A stretch of DNA of 64,000 nucleotides from Companilactobacillus mindensis DSM 14500 (GCF_001434275.1 NZ_AZEZ01000013.1:29965-93964), one strand, 5' to 3'. Positions 46,869 to 56,012 are shown, numbered from the stretch's first letter. The notes: generated by a model not told the origin, from the sequence alone. Translations and numbers: made by a program.

Positions 46869-46894
46869 AGAAAGCCGTAAGGCTTTCTTTTTTT
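46869..46894 (+). terminator. terminator of tig
   Basis: AGAAAGCC and GGCTTTCT pair around GTAA, followed by a long T run. Confidence 0.92.
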
Positions 46895-46991
46895 TAACTG
46901 AACTAAGAGGTTTAAAACTAATTACTTTACTCTTAATTATTACAATGCTAGACTTTCTAAAGTATTGGAACTATTGAAGGAGAAATTGCAT

Positions 46992-48239
46992 ATGTTTGAT
47001 AGTACAGAAAATACTGGCACAATTAGCTGTTCATTTTGTGGTAAAACACAAGATCAAGTTAAGAAGATTGTTGCTGGACCCGGTGTCTATATTTGTAATG
47101 AATGTATAGATTTATGCAAAGAAATCATCGATGAAGAACTAAATGAAGCAGCACCACTAGATTTAGACAACATCCCTACACCTGTTGAAATCAAGAAGAT
47201 CCTTGATGAATACGTGATCGGTCAAGTTGATGCTAAACGTGCGTTGTCTGTTGCTGTTTATAATCACTATAAGAGAATTAATAAAATGGAACATCTCAAA
47301 GATGGCGAGACAGAATTACAAAAGAGTAATATTGCCTTGATCGGACCTACTGGTTCCGGTAAGACATTCTTGGCTCAAACTTTGGCTCGTATTCTACAAG
47401 TTCCGTTTGCAATTGCTGATGCAACTACGCTTACTGAAGCTGGTTACGTTGGTGAGGATGTCGAAAACATCTTACTAAAGCTTTTGCAAAATGCTGACTT
47501 TGATGTCGACAAGGCTGAACACGGAATTGTCTATATCGATGAAATTGATAAGATTGCTAAAAAGAGTGAAAATGTTTCAATCACCCGTGATGTTTCCGGT
47601 GAAGGTGTGCAACAAGCACTTTTGAAGATTCTTGAAGGAACTATCGCCAGTGTGCCACCACAAGGTGGAAGAAAACACCCACAACAAGAACTTATCCAAA
47701 TCGATACAACTAACATTCTCTTTATCGTTGGTGGAGCTTTTGACGGAATCGAACAGATCGTTAAAAACCGCTTAGGCGATAAGACGATCGGCTTTGGTGC
47801 CGAACAAAAGGCTACAGTTGCAGAAGAGAAGAGTTTGATGCAACAGATCATCCCTGAAGATTTGATGAAGTTTGGTATTATCCCTGAATTCATCGGTCGT
47901 ATTCCAATCGTGACTGCACTTGAGAAGCTCACTGAAGAAGACCTTGTAAACATCCTTACAAAGCCTAAGAATGCCTTAGTTAAACAATATAAGGAATTAT
48001 TAGCCTTGGACGGTGTGAACTTGATCTTTACCGATGGTGCGCTTAAAGAAATCGCTAAGATGTCAATCGAACGTGACACTGGTGCGCGTGGTTTGAGATC
48101 TATCGTTGAAGAGACGATGCTGGATACGATGTTTGATATTCCTGGCCGTGATGATGTCGAAAGCGTCAAAGTAACTAAGGATGCTGTAAGAAAAGTTAAA
48201 GAACCAGAATTGATTCTCAAAAATGGAGAGGTTGCCTAG
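46992..48239 (+). CDS. clpX: ATP-dependent Clp protease ATP-binding subunit ClpX
   Basis: ClpX is a AAA+ unfoldase that feeds ClpP. The 415-residue protein has the N-terminal zinc-binding domain (CSFCGKTQ ... CNECIDLC), Walker [13 protein letters not shown], Walker [10 protein letters not shown], the ClpP-binding IGF loop (DKTIGFGAE) and sensor 2 ([10 protein letters not shown]). The ATG at 46992 has AAGGAG; the earlier in-frame start at 46965 has none. The stop codon lies within the terminator hairpin. Confidence 0.98.
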   Translation: MFDSTENTGTISCSFCGKTQDQVKKIVAGPGVYICNECIDLCKEIIDEELNEAAPLDLDNIPTPVEIKKILDEYVIGQVDAKRALSVAVYNHYKRINKMEHLKDGETELQKSNIALIGPTGSGKTFLAQTLARILQVPFAIADATTLTEAGYVGEDVENILLKLLQNADFDVDKAEHGIVYIDEIDKIAKKSENVSITRDVSGEGVQQALLKILEGTIASVPPQGGRKHPQQELIQIDTTNILFIVGGAFDGIEQIVKNRLGDKTIGFGAEQKATVAEEKSLMQQIIPEDLMKFGIIPEFIGRIPIVTALEKLTEEDLVNILTKPKNALVKQYKELLALDGVNLIFTDGALKEIAKMSIERDTGARGLRSIVEETMLDTMFDIPGRDDVESVKVTKDAVRKVKEPELILKNGEVA

Positions 48240-48258
48240 TAGGCAGCCTTTTTTTTAT
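48229..48258 (+). terminator. terminator overlapping the clpX stop codon
   Basis: AGGTTGCCT and AGGCAGCCT pair (one G-T) with a 3-base loop holding the end of the stop codon, followed by eight T. The same hairpin lies only 30 bases before the engB start, so engB must have its own promoter or rely on read-through. Confidence 0.85.
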
Positions 48259-48287
48259 ATGGTAGAATTACTTCATTGAGGTGAATT

Positions 48288-48875
48288 ATGCAAGTAAATA
48301 ATGTATCAATGAATTTAAGTGCTGTTAGTTCCAAACAGTATCCAGATGAAGGGTACCCTGAAATCGCCCTTTTAGGCCGTTCTAACGTCGGTAAATCATC
48401 TTTGATTAATACACTTATCAATCGGAAAAGCTTTGCGAGAACGTCTAGTACGCCTGGTAAAACTCAAACGTTGAATTTTTATAATATCGAAGATTTGTTG
48501 TACCTAGTCGATGTACCCGGATATGGCTTTGCAAAGGTATCTAAGAAACAGCGTGAAGAATTTGGCGTCATGATTGAAGAGTATTTAACAACTCGCCAAC
48601 CCTTAAAGGGAGTGGTTATTTTAGTCGACGGCCGTCATGCCCCCAGTGACGATGATATTTCCATGTATCAATTCGTAAGCTATTATCATATTCCAACATT
48701 GATCGTGGCAACGAAGATGGATAAGGTCAAACGCAACCAATGGAACAAATCGATCAGCCAAGTCAAAAAGACTATGGGAATCAACCAGACCGACAATTTA
48801 CAATTATTTAGTGCGGAAACTAAGTACGGTAAAGAAGAGGTTTGGGATTGGATCGAAAGTAGAATGAAAGACTAA
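48288..48875 (+). CDS. engB: ribosome biogenesis GTP-binding protein EngB (YsxC/YihA)
   Basis: This is a GTPase needed for 50S assembly. In 195 residues it has G1 [14 protein letters not shown], the switch [11 protein letters not shown]3 DVPGYGFA and G4 ATKMDKV. Its place directly after clpX is the common Firmicutes arrangement (lon is absent between them here). The start has GAGGTGA upstream. Confidence 0.97.
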   Translation: MQVNNVSMNLSAVSSKQYPDEGYPEIALLGRSNVGKSSLINTLINRKSFARTSSTPGKTQTLNFYNIEDLLYLVDVPGYGFAKVSKKQREEFGVMIEEYLTTRQPLKGVVILVDGRHAPSDDDISMYQFVSYYHIPTLIVATKMDKVKRNQWNKSISQVKKTMGINQTDNLQLFSAETKYGKEEVWDWIESRMKD

Positions 48876-48876
48876 T

Positions 48877-48911
48877 AAGAGCGGTAGATACTTGATATCT
48901 ATGGCTTTTTT
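48877..48911 (+). terminator. terminator of engB
   Basis: A 14-bp stem with one mismatch and G-T pairs (48877-48890 with 48896-48909), a 5-base loop and a short T run. Confidence 0.7.
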
Positions 48912-48971
48912 GCTGTTTCTTTAATTGTCAAAACGATTGTTTTAGTATATTAATTAAGGGGGAATAATATT

Positions 48972-49781
48972 TTGAAAAAAAGTATATCTATTTTGTTGAG
49001 CAGTTTATTTATTTCGGGTTTAATTCTGGCAGGAGTCACTACCACAACCGTCAATGCCGAAGCCGACATCATGCAAACAACTGACACAACTGAAAATAAT
49101 CAAATTACTAATGTAATTGTTTTTAAAGATTTAACTGGTAAAAAAATGGGGTCAACTACAGTAACTGGTAAAAATGTGGGTGATTATGTTAATTTGTCTA
49201 GCTTGGGAAAAAATGCTCCTAAGTCATATGATTTGGCAATTGATAATTTAAGTCTTCAGGCCAATGGCAGTACTCAAAATGTGACAGTGGTTCCACAGGG
49301 ACGTTCTCGTTTTTACGGTGTAGTTAGAATCAATGATCAAACTGAAAGTGGACATGGGGCAATGTACCATCCTTTTGCAGGTCAAGATAGTGAAGAATTT
49401 GGAACTTATCCAGTTCCTGGGACTTCTTTGGGCGGATTAGCCTATGGCAGCGAATGGAAAATTTTTGAAGTAGCTTCCTGGGGAAATAATCAGATTTATT
49501 ATCGAGTCGATCCCAATGATTGGATCAGTGCTAAGGATGCTACTTTGATTTCCACAACGCCGATCGCTGCTTCCAATTCGGTTCAAAAATCGGACCGTAG
49601 TGTCGTAACGACTAAGAATCAGATGGCTTATTTGACTAGAAAAGATGGCTCGGCTGTTATGAATCGGGATTTGGGGGCCAATACTCCGTGGTTTACCGAC
49701 AAAATGGCTTTGATCAATGGTGTCAAGATGTATCGAGTCGCCACAGATGAATGGGTTAAAGCAAGCGATATTATTGAATAA
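48972..49781 (+). CDS. secreted SLAP-domain surface protein
   Basis: The 269-residue product has a Sec signal peptide (KKSISILLSS through about residue 30, cleavage near VNAEA). A linker domain (about 40-110) and two repeats of the surface-layer-associated type follow: YGSEWKIFEVASW with YYRVDPNDWISAKD, and NTPWFTDKMALIN with YRVATDEWVKASDI. Such domains bind wall polymers non-covalently in lactobacilli. No sortase signal or enzyme domain is seen. The start is TTG with AAGGGGG upstream. Confidence 0.85.
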   Translation: MKKSISILLSSLFISGLILAGVTTTTVNAEADIMQTTDTTENNQITNVIVFKDLTGKKMGSTTVTGKNVGDYVNLSSLGKNAPKSYDLAIDNLSLQANGSTQNVTVVPQGRSRFYGVVRINDQTESGHGAMYHPFAGQDSEEFGTYPVPGTSLGGLAYGSEWKIFEVASWGNNQIYYRVDPNDWISAKDATLISTTPIAASNSVQKSDRSVVTTKNQMAYLTRKDGSAVMNRDLGANTPWFTDKMALINGVKMYRVATDEWVKASDIIE

Positions 49782-49906
49782 CAAAAAATCATTAGTACTA
49801 TATTAAGGAATCTTTCTCAAATTTTTTTGGGGATGGTAATAGAACACTGTTCTTTATCGTTATCATTAATATTCTGAAATATAACTTCTATAAGACTATT
49901 TAAAAA

Positions 49907-49955
49907 GAGGTTGCACTAACTGGAACGACCTAAATCATCCAGTAAGTACAACCTC
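49907..49955. terminator. bidirectional inverted repeat between the SLAP gene and the phosphatase gene
   Basis: An 18-bp inverted repeat with two mismatches (49907-49924 with 49938-49955) has a 13-base loop and A and T stretches outside. It is likely the shared terminator for the convergent genes. It does not belong to the CTCTGATTC family. Confidence 0.7.
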
Positions 49956-50012
49956 ATTAATTTTTATGATTTATGGGAATCGACCATATTTATGAGCAAA
50001 CTTATTATGCTA

Positions 50013-50597
50013 TCAACGAGTTTTATATTCCAAATTTATCAAACTTTCAAAAGTAAATTGATCATCTTCAAAACTGAATTCAAGAATGCTGCAGTTGGTG
50101 AATCCAGCCCGTTGCAATTTATCAGAATCGTCCCAAAGATCCGTGAACATGATAATAGCACCTGCGTGACTGACAGCTAAAACATTATCATTATCTTGAT
50201 TCATAATATCAGTCAAAGTATCGTTGACGCGTTTTTGAGCTACGAAGTCATCCTCGCCACCGAATTGGACATAGTAGTCTGCTAAATGTAATTTGGGAAT
50301 TGGCTGTGGTCGTAGATATTCTGGCTCACCTTCAAATTTTCCAAAGGACAGTTCTTTTAGCCCTTTTAAGCGTGTATAAGGCATATCAGTGACAAGTTCC
50401 AAAGTATCGCTGGCACGTTCAGCAGTGGAGCAATAGGCAGCATCAAAAACGATACTTTGATCTTGGAAGTATTTTTTAGCACAAAGAGCTTGTTGAATTC
50501 CTATTTTGGTCAAAGGAGAGTCGCACCAACCTTGCATTTTATGTTGAACGTTAAAGAGAGTTTGATCGTGACGCATCAAATAGAGAGTCTTTTTCAT
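50013..50597 (-). CDS. histidine phosphatase family protein, paralogue 1
   Basis: The 194-residue product has LYLMRHDQTLFN at the start (RHD in place of the usual RHG), YCSTAERASDTLELV and AVSHAGAIIMF. It is closely related to the next gene upstream (50692), with long identical stretches, so the two arose by tandem duplication. The substrate is unknown. The Asp replacing Gly after the catalytic histidine may alter the active-site loop. Confidence 0.88.
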   Translation of the reverse strand: MKKTLYLMRHDQTLFNVQHKMQGWCDSPLTKIGIQQALCAKKYFQDQSIVFDAAYCSTAERASDTLELVTDMPYTRLKGLKELSFGKFEGEPEYLRPQPIPKLHLADYYVQFGGEDDFVAQKRVNDTLTDIMNQDNDNVLAVSHAGAIIMFTDLWDDSDKLQRAGFTNCSILEFSFEDDQFTFESLINLEYKTR

Positions 50598-50651
50598 AGA
50601 AATTTTGCCATCCTTTACTAAAATTTGTTACTATTGTTGGAATTAAAAACA

Positions 50652-50672
50652 GCCTGACGAATTTCATCAGGC
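50652..50672 (-). terminator. terminator after the second phosphatase paralogue
   Basis: On the minus strand GCCTGATGA pairs with TCGTCAGGC (one G-T) and is followed by a T-rich stretch. It lies 20 bases after the stop of the gene at 50692-51261. Confidence 0.7.
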
Positions 50673-50691
50673 ATTATTTTATAATTCGAAT

Positions 50692-51261
50692 TTAAAAATT
50701 AATAATCTTTTCAAAAGTGAATTTGTCGTCTTCAAAAGTAAATTTCAAAATACTGCAGTTGGTAAAGCCGCTTTGACGTAGCTTCTGCATATCAGTCCAC
50801 AAGTCAGAAAACATCATGATAGCACCAGCATGGCTGACGACTAACACGGATTTGTTATCGTGGTGCATGATGTCAGTCAACGTATTATTGACTCGTTGTT
50901 GGGCAGCTTGGTTGTCTTCGCCGCCGAATTGAACGTAATAATTGCCAAAATGTTTAGCAGGATCATCTTTGGGATGAAGATATTCATGTTCGCCTTCAAA
51001 TGCACCAAAGGATAATTCTTTTAGCCCTTTTAAACGTGTATAAGGCATATCGGTAACAAGTTCCAAGGTATCGCTGGCACGCTCAGCCGTGGAGCAATAA
51101 GCGGCGTCAAAACTAATATTGTGATCTAAAAAATATTGGCGGGCAACTTTAGCTTGTTGGATCCCAGTTTTGGTCAAAGGAGAGTCGCACCAACCTTGGA
51201 TCTTGTGTTGAACGTTAAAGAGCGTCTGACCGTGGCGCATAATATAAAGTGTTTTTTTCAT
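50692..51261 (-). CDS. histidine phosphatase family protein, paralogue 2
   Basis: The 189-residue product has the intact motif LYIMRHGQTLFN, then YCSTAERASDTLELV and VVSHAGAIMMF. It shares its layout and most residues with the downstream paralogue. The shared segment VTDMPYTRLKGLKELSFG is identical in both. It likely acts on a small phosphorylated metabolite. The start has GGGGAAA upstream on the minus strand. Confidence 0.9.
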   Translation of the reverse strand: MKKTLYIMRHGQTLFNVQHKIQGWCDSPLTKTGIQQAKVARQYFLDHNISFDAAYCSTAERASDTLELVTDMPYTRLKGLKELSFGAFEGEHEYLHPKDDPAKHFGNYYVQFGGEDNQAAQQRVNNTLTDIMHHDNKSVLVVSHAGAIMMFSDLWTDMQKLRQSGFTNCSILKFTFEDDKFTFEKIINF

Positions 51262-51323
51262 AATTTTCCCCTCAAAAGTAAGCAGTTACATTATACAATA
51301 ACTAATTGGTTTCAAAAAAGACC

Positions 51324-51352
51324 TTGAAAAAATAACAGGCTCTGTGTATCAT
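51324..51352 (+). promoter_or_regulatory. promoter of the tyrS T-box transcript
   Basis: TTGAAA and TATCAT are 17 bases apart in the gap between the divergent phosphatase gene and tyrS, just before the T-box leader. Confidence 0.6.
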
Positions 51353-51359
51353 CGTATTT

Positions 51360-51572
51360 ATAAATAGATTTTAGTTTTAATTAATTTAAGTAGCAACTTA
51401 CTTCAGCGTAAAGAGAATTGACGGTCGGTGAGAGTCAAGCAGGGTGAGTTGTCAAATACTAGACTGAAATTCGTGTCCTACGTTATAGGAGTAAAGAGCA
51501 AGTTATTTAACTTGAATTTGGGTGGTACCGCGCCAAGAGCGTCCCTGCATATTTTGCAGGGACGCTTTTTTA
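51360..51572 (+). promoter_or_regulatory. T-box leader of tyrS
   Basis: The consensus T-box GGGTGGTACCGCG is at 51520-51532. It is followed by a terminator hairpin GCGTCCCTGCA (51539-51549) with TGCAGGGACGC (51555-51565), and a T run. The upstream stem I region includes GTCCTACGTT, in which TAC is a plausible tyrosine specifier. With the promoter it accounts for the whole 347-base gap between 51261 and tyrS. Confidence 0.93.
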
Positions 51573-51608
51573 TTTCTATGACATGGATGATCATTAGGAG
51601 GAAAATTT

Positions 51609-52853
51609 ATGAACATTATCGACGAACTATCATGGCGTGGTTTGATCAATCAACAATCGGATGAGAAAGGACTAAGAGACTTAGTTGACTCTAAAGATAT
51701 CTCACTTTACTGTGGAATGGACCCAACTGGGGATTCAATGCACATTGGTCACTTGTTGCCATTTATGACTTTGGAAAGATTTGGAAAATTTGGTCACCAT
51801 CCATACATCGTTATCGGTGGTGCTACTGGTTCAATTGGTGATCCTAGTGGTAAAAAAGCTGAGCGTCCAATGCAAACGATGGACCAAGTTAATCACAATG
51901 TGAAAGCTTTAAGCGACCAGGCCAATAAAATTTTCAGTGGCTTCACAATGGTCAATAACTACGACTGGACGCACCAGATCGGCATCCTCGATTTCTTGCG
52001 TGATTACGGTAAATTGTTCAACGTCAACACAATGCTCAACAAGGAAATCATTTCAAGTCGTCTTGAAGCCGGAATTTCCTTTACTGAATTCACTTACCAA
52101 ATCTTGCAATCACTTGATTTCTTGACATTGTACCGCGAACACAACGTACAATTACAAGTCGGTGGTGGTGATCAATGGGGTAATTTGACTGCTGGGCTTG
52201 ACTTGATCCACAAAGCTGAAGGTGCTGATGCTAAAGTTTACGCTTTGACAATTCCTTTATTGTTGAAATCTGACGGAACTAAGTTCGGTAAGACTGCCGG
52301 TGGTGCTGTTTGGCTCGATCCTGAAAAGACTTCACCTTACGAATTCTATCAGTTCTGGTTCAACCAAGATGATAAAGATGTCGTTAACTTGTTGAAGAAG
52401 TTTACTTTCCTTTCACGTGAAGAAATCGATGCTTTGGAAGAATCAGTTAAGACAGCCCCTGAAAAGCGTTTGGCCCAAAAAACTTTGGCTCAAGAAGTTA
52501 CTAAGTTCGTTCACGGTGAAGAAGCTTTGAAGACCGCTGAAAAGATCACCGACGTATTGTTCTCTGGTGAGATCCAAGAATTGACGACAGCGGAAGTTGC
52601 TGAAGCTTTCCATGGTGTTCCTAGTGAGGAAATTGAAAATGCTCCAATCAACTTGGTTGATCTTTTGATTGCGACAAATGTTGACAAATCCAAACGTCAA
52701 GCTCGTGAAGATATCCAAAACGGTGCGATCAGAATCAACGGTGAAAAGTTGACTGACACGACGCTTGAAATCGATCCTAAAGACTCATTCGATGGTAAAT
52801 ACATCGTTATCCGTCGTGGTAAGAAGAAGTATTTCTTAGCTAAAATTAAATAA
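51609..52853 (+). CDS. tyrS: tyrosine-tRNA ligase
   Basis: This class I synthetase has 414 residues. The HIGH motif is in SMHIGHLLPFMTL, the tyrosine pocket in YCGMDPTGDS and GGDQWGNLTAG, the KMSKS-type loop in GTKFGKTAGG, and a C-terminal S4 domain is present (ARFD-like AREDIQNGAIRINGEKL). It is controlled by the T-box upstream and has AGGAGG before the start. Confidence 0.98.
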   Translation: MNIIDELSWRGLINQQSDEKGLRDLVDSKDISLYCGMDPTGDSMHIGHLLPFMTLERFGKFGHHPYIVIGGATGSIGDPSGKKAERPMQTMDQVNHNVKALSDQANKIFSGFTMVNNYDWTHQIGILDFLRDYGKLFNVNTMLNKEIISSRLEAGISFTEFTYQILQSLDFLTLYREHNVQLQVGGGDQWGNLTAGLDLIHKAEGADAKVYALTIPLLLKSDGTKFGKTAGGAVWLDPEKTSPYEFYQFWFNQDDKDVVNLLKKFTFLSREEIDALEESVKTAPEKRLAQKTLAQEVTKFVHGEEALKTAEKITDVLFSGEIQELTTAEVAEAFHGVPSEEIENAPINLVDLLIATNVDKSKRQAREDIQNGAIRINGEKLTDTTLEIDPKDSFDGKYIVIRRGKKKYFLAKIK

Positions 52854-52858
52854 AACTA

Positions 52859-52887
52859 TTGACTGACAATGTGAAATCGTTTATATT
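52859..52887 (+). promoter_or_regulatory. promoter of the pyr operon
   Basis: TTGACT and TATATT are exactly 17 bases apart, starting just after the tyrS stop. It drives the PyrR leader that follows. Confidence 0.75.
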
Positions 52888-52911
52888 ATTTGCAACGAAA
52901 ACTTTTAATCA

Positions 52912-52996
52912 AGTCCTGTGAGGCTTGGAAGGTTACTTACACATATGACAGAAAAAGTGTAAACTTCCTTTCCTTGTGGGATAGGAAGTTTTTTGT
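52912..52996 (+). promoter_or_regulatory. PyrR attenuator 1 of the pyr operon
   Basis: AGTCCTGTGAGGCT (52912-52925) matches the PyrR-binding loop sequence of pyr leaders. A terminator follows: AAACTTCCT (52961-52969) with AGGAAGTTT (52983-52991), then T residues. In known systems PyrR with UMP binds this loop and favours termination. Confidence 0.85.
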
Positions 52997-53027
52997 TTAC
53001 TTAAAGAAAATCAGGGTACTTTTAAAT

Positions 53028-53107
53028 AGATCCAGTGAGGTCTGAAAAGTTAAGTGTATAATACCAAACTTTGAAGGACTAGCTGGATAAAAGCTGGCCC
53101 TTTTTAA
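53028..53107 (+). promoter_or_regulatory. PyrR attenuator 2 of the pyr operon
   Basis: AGATCCAGTGAGGTCT (53028-53043) is a second PyrR-type binding loop. It is followed by a terminator hairpin (about 53074-53100, AGCT/AGCT inner stem with AAGG/CCTT outer stem) and five T, 20 bases before pyrB. No gene lies between the two attenuators. Confidence 0.82.
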
Positions 53108-53121
53108 TTTGGAGGAAAACA

Positions 53122-54069
53122 ATGAAAAACATACTTTCTATGTCACAATTATCAAACCAAGAGGTCTATGACCTAATGGAGTCAGCAATGGAGTTCAAAA
53201 CCGGTAAAAAATCTAATATCGGTCAAGGCAAATTTGCTATCAATCTCTTCTTCGAAAACAGCACTAGAACTAAGTCAAGTTTCCAAGTTGCGGAAATGAA
53301 ATTAGGGATGAACGAAATTGAATTTGAAGCTTCAACGTCATCCACAACTAAAGGCGAAAGTCTCTACGACACAGTCAAGACTGAAGAAAGCATCGGCGCA
53401 TCCGTTGCGGTCATTCGTCACAGTCAAGACAAGTATTACGAAGATCTAGTTAACAACCACGACTTAAAAATCCACATCATCAACGGTGGAGACGGAACTG
53501 GCCAACATCCTTCACAATCACTCTTAGATTTAATGACGATCTACGAACACTTCGGGACTTTTGCCGGATTGAAAGTTGGTATTATCGGTGACCTCAGTCA
53601 CTCCAGAGTAGCGCACTCCAATGCCGAGATTTTAACAAGACTAGGTGCAGACATGTACTTCGGTGGCTTGGACTCATGGTATACGCCAGAATTTGCACAA
53701 ATGGGACCTCACATGGATGTCGATGATCTCTGCAAAGAGATGGATGTAGTAATGTTGTTGCGAGTTCAACACGAAAGATTATCAGCCGAAGAGAACAGGA
53801 ATTTCTCCAAAGAAGCTTACTTTGAAAAGTATGGTTTGAATATGGATCGCGTTAACATGATGAAAGATGACGCAATGATCATGCACCCAGCTCCAGTCAA
53901 CCGTGGTGCCGAAATCGCCGACGATGTCGTTGAATGTGACAAATCGTATATCTTCAGACAAATGAACAACGGAGTTTACGTAAGAATGGCTATGATCGAT
54001 GCCGTTTTGGAAGGAGACAACGCTGGTAATGAAGTTACTGATAAAAAACGCCAAGTTATTTTACGCTAA
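53122..54069 (+). CDS. pyrB: aspartate carbamoyltransferase catalytic subunit
   Basis: The enzyme makes carbamoyl aspartate in pyrimidine synthesis. The 315-residue chain has the carbamoyl-phosphate motif FENSTRTKSSF, GQHPSQSLLDLMTIYE, GDLSHSRVAHSN and HPAPVNRG. No regulatory subunit is present, as usual in Firmicutes. The 3' end overlaps pyrC by 41 bases. Confidence 0.98.
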   Translation: MKNILSMSQLSNQEVYDLMESAMEFKTGKKSNIGQGKFAINLFFENSTRTKSSFQVAEMKLGMNEIEFEASTSSTTKGESLYDTVKTEESIGASVAVIRHSQDKYYEDLVNNHDLKIHIINGGDGTGQHPSQSLLDLMTIYEHFGTFAGLKVGIIGDLSHSRVAHSNAEILTRLGADMYFGGLDSWYTPEFAQMGPHMDVDDLCKEMDVVMLLRVQHERLSAEENRNFSKEAYFEKYGLNMDRVNMMKDDAMIMHPAPVNRGAEIADDVVECDKSYIFRQMNNGVYVRMAMIDAVLEGDNAGNEVTDKKRQVILR

Positions 54070-55303
54070 TAAATTGATCAACTGTGAACTCTTGATCGAA
54101 GATGGCAAGTTTGCCCAAATTGCTGAAAACATCGTCGCAACACCCGACATGCAAGTGTTCGATGCCCATTTCAACTTAGTGACGCCAGGATTAATTGACG
54201 TTCACGTTCACTTCAGAGAACCCGGTCAAGTCCATAAGGAAACAATCAAAACAGGTACTTTAGCATCGGCCCACGGTGGTTTTACTACGGTTGGAGCAAT
54301 GCCTAATGTCATCCCTGTCCCAGACGATAATGAAAAATTTGCCAAACAAGTGAGCTTGAATCAGGAAAATTCTTCTATTAAAACATTGCAATATGCGCCA
54401 GTTACTAAAGATGAAACTAGCGATGAATTAGTCGACATTGAAGAGTTAGCTAAATTGGGGGCATTCGCCTTTTCCAATGATGGGCACGGAATTATGAATG
54501 CCGAGACGATGTACGAAGCGATGGAACGTATTGCCGCAATTGATAGTCACTTAGCAGCTCACGTTGAAGACAAAAATCTTTTCAATCATGGTGTGATCAA
54601 CTCTGGTGCAGCCGCTGAGCGTTTGGGATTGCCTGGTATCAAGCAAGTTGCTGAAACTTCGCAGTTGGCTAGAGACTTAGTTCTCGCCAAAGAGACCGGC
54701 GTACATTATCATGTCTGTCACATTTCAACCGCCGATGGCATACAGCTAGTACGAATGGCTAAAGATGCTGGTATCAATGTTACTTGCGAAGTTACGCCAC
54801 ACCATTTGCTCTTGAGCGATGCAGATATTTTGACTGACGATGCTAACTTCAAGATGAATCCGCCATTGCGTTCGGAAACGGATCGGTTAGCTTTGATAAA
54901 AGGATTGCAAGACGGTACGATCGACATGATAGCTACCGACCATGCGCCACATGCTGAAAATGAGAAGAATCAAGGTTTTGCAAAGAGTGCCTTTGGTATC
55001 ACTGGAATTGAAACGTCGTTTCCACTGATGTATACCAAATTAGTTAAAACCGGTTTGATCAGTTTGGAAAAGCTTTTGCAGTTGATGGCAGGCAATCCAG
55101 CTAAGTTATTCAATCTAACAGAAGTCGGAACGATCAAGCTTAACCAACCGGCTGACTTTACAATCATCGATTTGGATAATGAATACCAGATCAACAAGGC
55201 CGACTTTATTTCGAAAGGTACCAACAGTCCTTTTATCGGTCAAAAAGTTTACGGAACAGTTTTAAAGACATATGTTAATGGAGAATTAGTTTATTCAAAA
55301 TAA
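54029..55303 (+). CDS. pyrC: dihydroorotase
   Basis: This is a class I dihydroorotase of about 424 residues. The metal-binding DVHVHFREPGQVHKE, the second metal region with AAHVED, HVCHISTADG and the C-terminal TDHAPH are intact. I start it at the ATG 54029, which opens with KLLIKNAKLFY as in the family and has AAGGAG 12 bases upstream. It therefore begins within pyrB. Confidence 0.96.
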   Translation: MKLLIKNAKLFYANKLINCELLIEDGKFAQIAENIVATPDMQVFDAHFNLVTPGLIDVHVHFREPGQVHKETIKTGTLASAHGGFTTVGAMPNVIPVPDDNEKFAKQVSLNQENSSIKTLQYAPVTKDETSDELVDIEELAKLGAFAFSNDGHGIMNAETMYEAMERIAAIDSHLAAHVEDKNLFNHGVINSGAAAERLGLPGIKQVAETSQLARDLVLAKETGVHYHVCHISTADGIQLVRMAKDAGINVTCEVTPHHLLLSDADILTDDANFKMNPPLRSETDRLALIKGLQDGTIDMIATDHAPHAENEKNQGFAKSAFGITGIETSFPLMYTKLVKTGLISLEKLLQLMAGNPAKLFNLTEVGTIKLNQPADFTIIDLDNEYQINKADFISKGTNSPFIGQKVYGTVLKTYVNGELVYSK

Positions 55304-55319
55304 TGAGTGAGGGGTAAAT

Positions 55320-56012
55320 ATGAACAAACCAGTAATAGTAGCATTAGATTTTGCAGATGACTTTGAGTGTATTAATTTTTTGAATCAATTTCCCAAAGAT
55401 GAAAAATTATTTTTGAAGATCGGTTTGGAAATGTTTTGTCAATTCGGTTATCCATTCGTCAGAAATTTACGCGAACGTGGCTACAATATCTTCCTAGATC
55501 TTAAATTGCACGATATTCCTAATACGGTTAGAAGAACTTGTGAAATGATCGCCAAATGGGATGTTCAGATGCTGACGGTCCATGCTTCCGGTGGGGCCGA
55601 GATGATCGAAGCTGCCAAAGCTGGATTAGACGGTTCACAGACAAAACTATTAGCCGTAACGCAACTGACTTCATTGGGACAAAACGAATTAGCTAACGAA
55701 TTGCAAGTTCCTTTGAAATCACAAGATTATGTCACTCATTTAGCAAAATTAGCCTTTGATAATGGTGCCGACGGAGTCATCTCATCAGCTTTGGAAGTTC
55801 CTATGATCAAAGATGTTACTAGCCCTGATTTCTTATGCGTAGCCCCAGGTATCAGACCTAAGTCAGCTCAAGTTGGTGATCAAAAGCGTGTCGCTACACC
55901 GGCTCAAGCCAAAGAATTAGGCAGTGATGCTATCGTTGTCGGTCGTCCGATCACCCAAGTTTCAGATGGTCATTTAGCATATGTCAATATTTGTAAGGAG
56001 TGGAATAAATAA
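55320..56012 (+). CDS. pyrF: orotidine 5'-phosphate decarboxylase
   Basis: The enzyme makes UMP in the last step of the pathway. The 230-residue product has IVALDFAD at the start, the catalytic Lys-Asp network in FLDLKLHDIPNTV and the phosphate-binding VVGRPITQ at the end. The last base of its stop overlaps the pyrE start codon. Confidence 0.97.
   Translation: MNKPVIVALDFADDFECINFLNQFPKDEKLFLKIGLEMFCQFGYPFVRNLRERGYNIFLDLKLHDIPNTVRRTCEMIAKWDVQMLTVHASGGAEMIEAAKAGLDGSQTKLLAVTQLTSLGQNELANELQVPLKSQDYVTHLAKLAFDNGADGVISSALEVPMIKDVTSPDFLCVAPGIRPKSAQVGDQKRVATPAQAKELGSDAIVVGRPITQVSDGHLAYVNICKEWNK

Noticed and set aside
46965..46991. Longer N-terminus for ClpX
   Set aside because: The in-frame codon at 46965 lacks a ribosome binding site and the extra residues are not part of ClpX; the ATG at 46992 has AAGGAG and starts at the zinc domain.
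49907..49955. Insertion-sequence remnant in the inverted repeat after the SLAP gene
   Set aside because: There is no transposase fragment or second copy in the window, and the position between two convergent stop codons fits a shared terminator.
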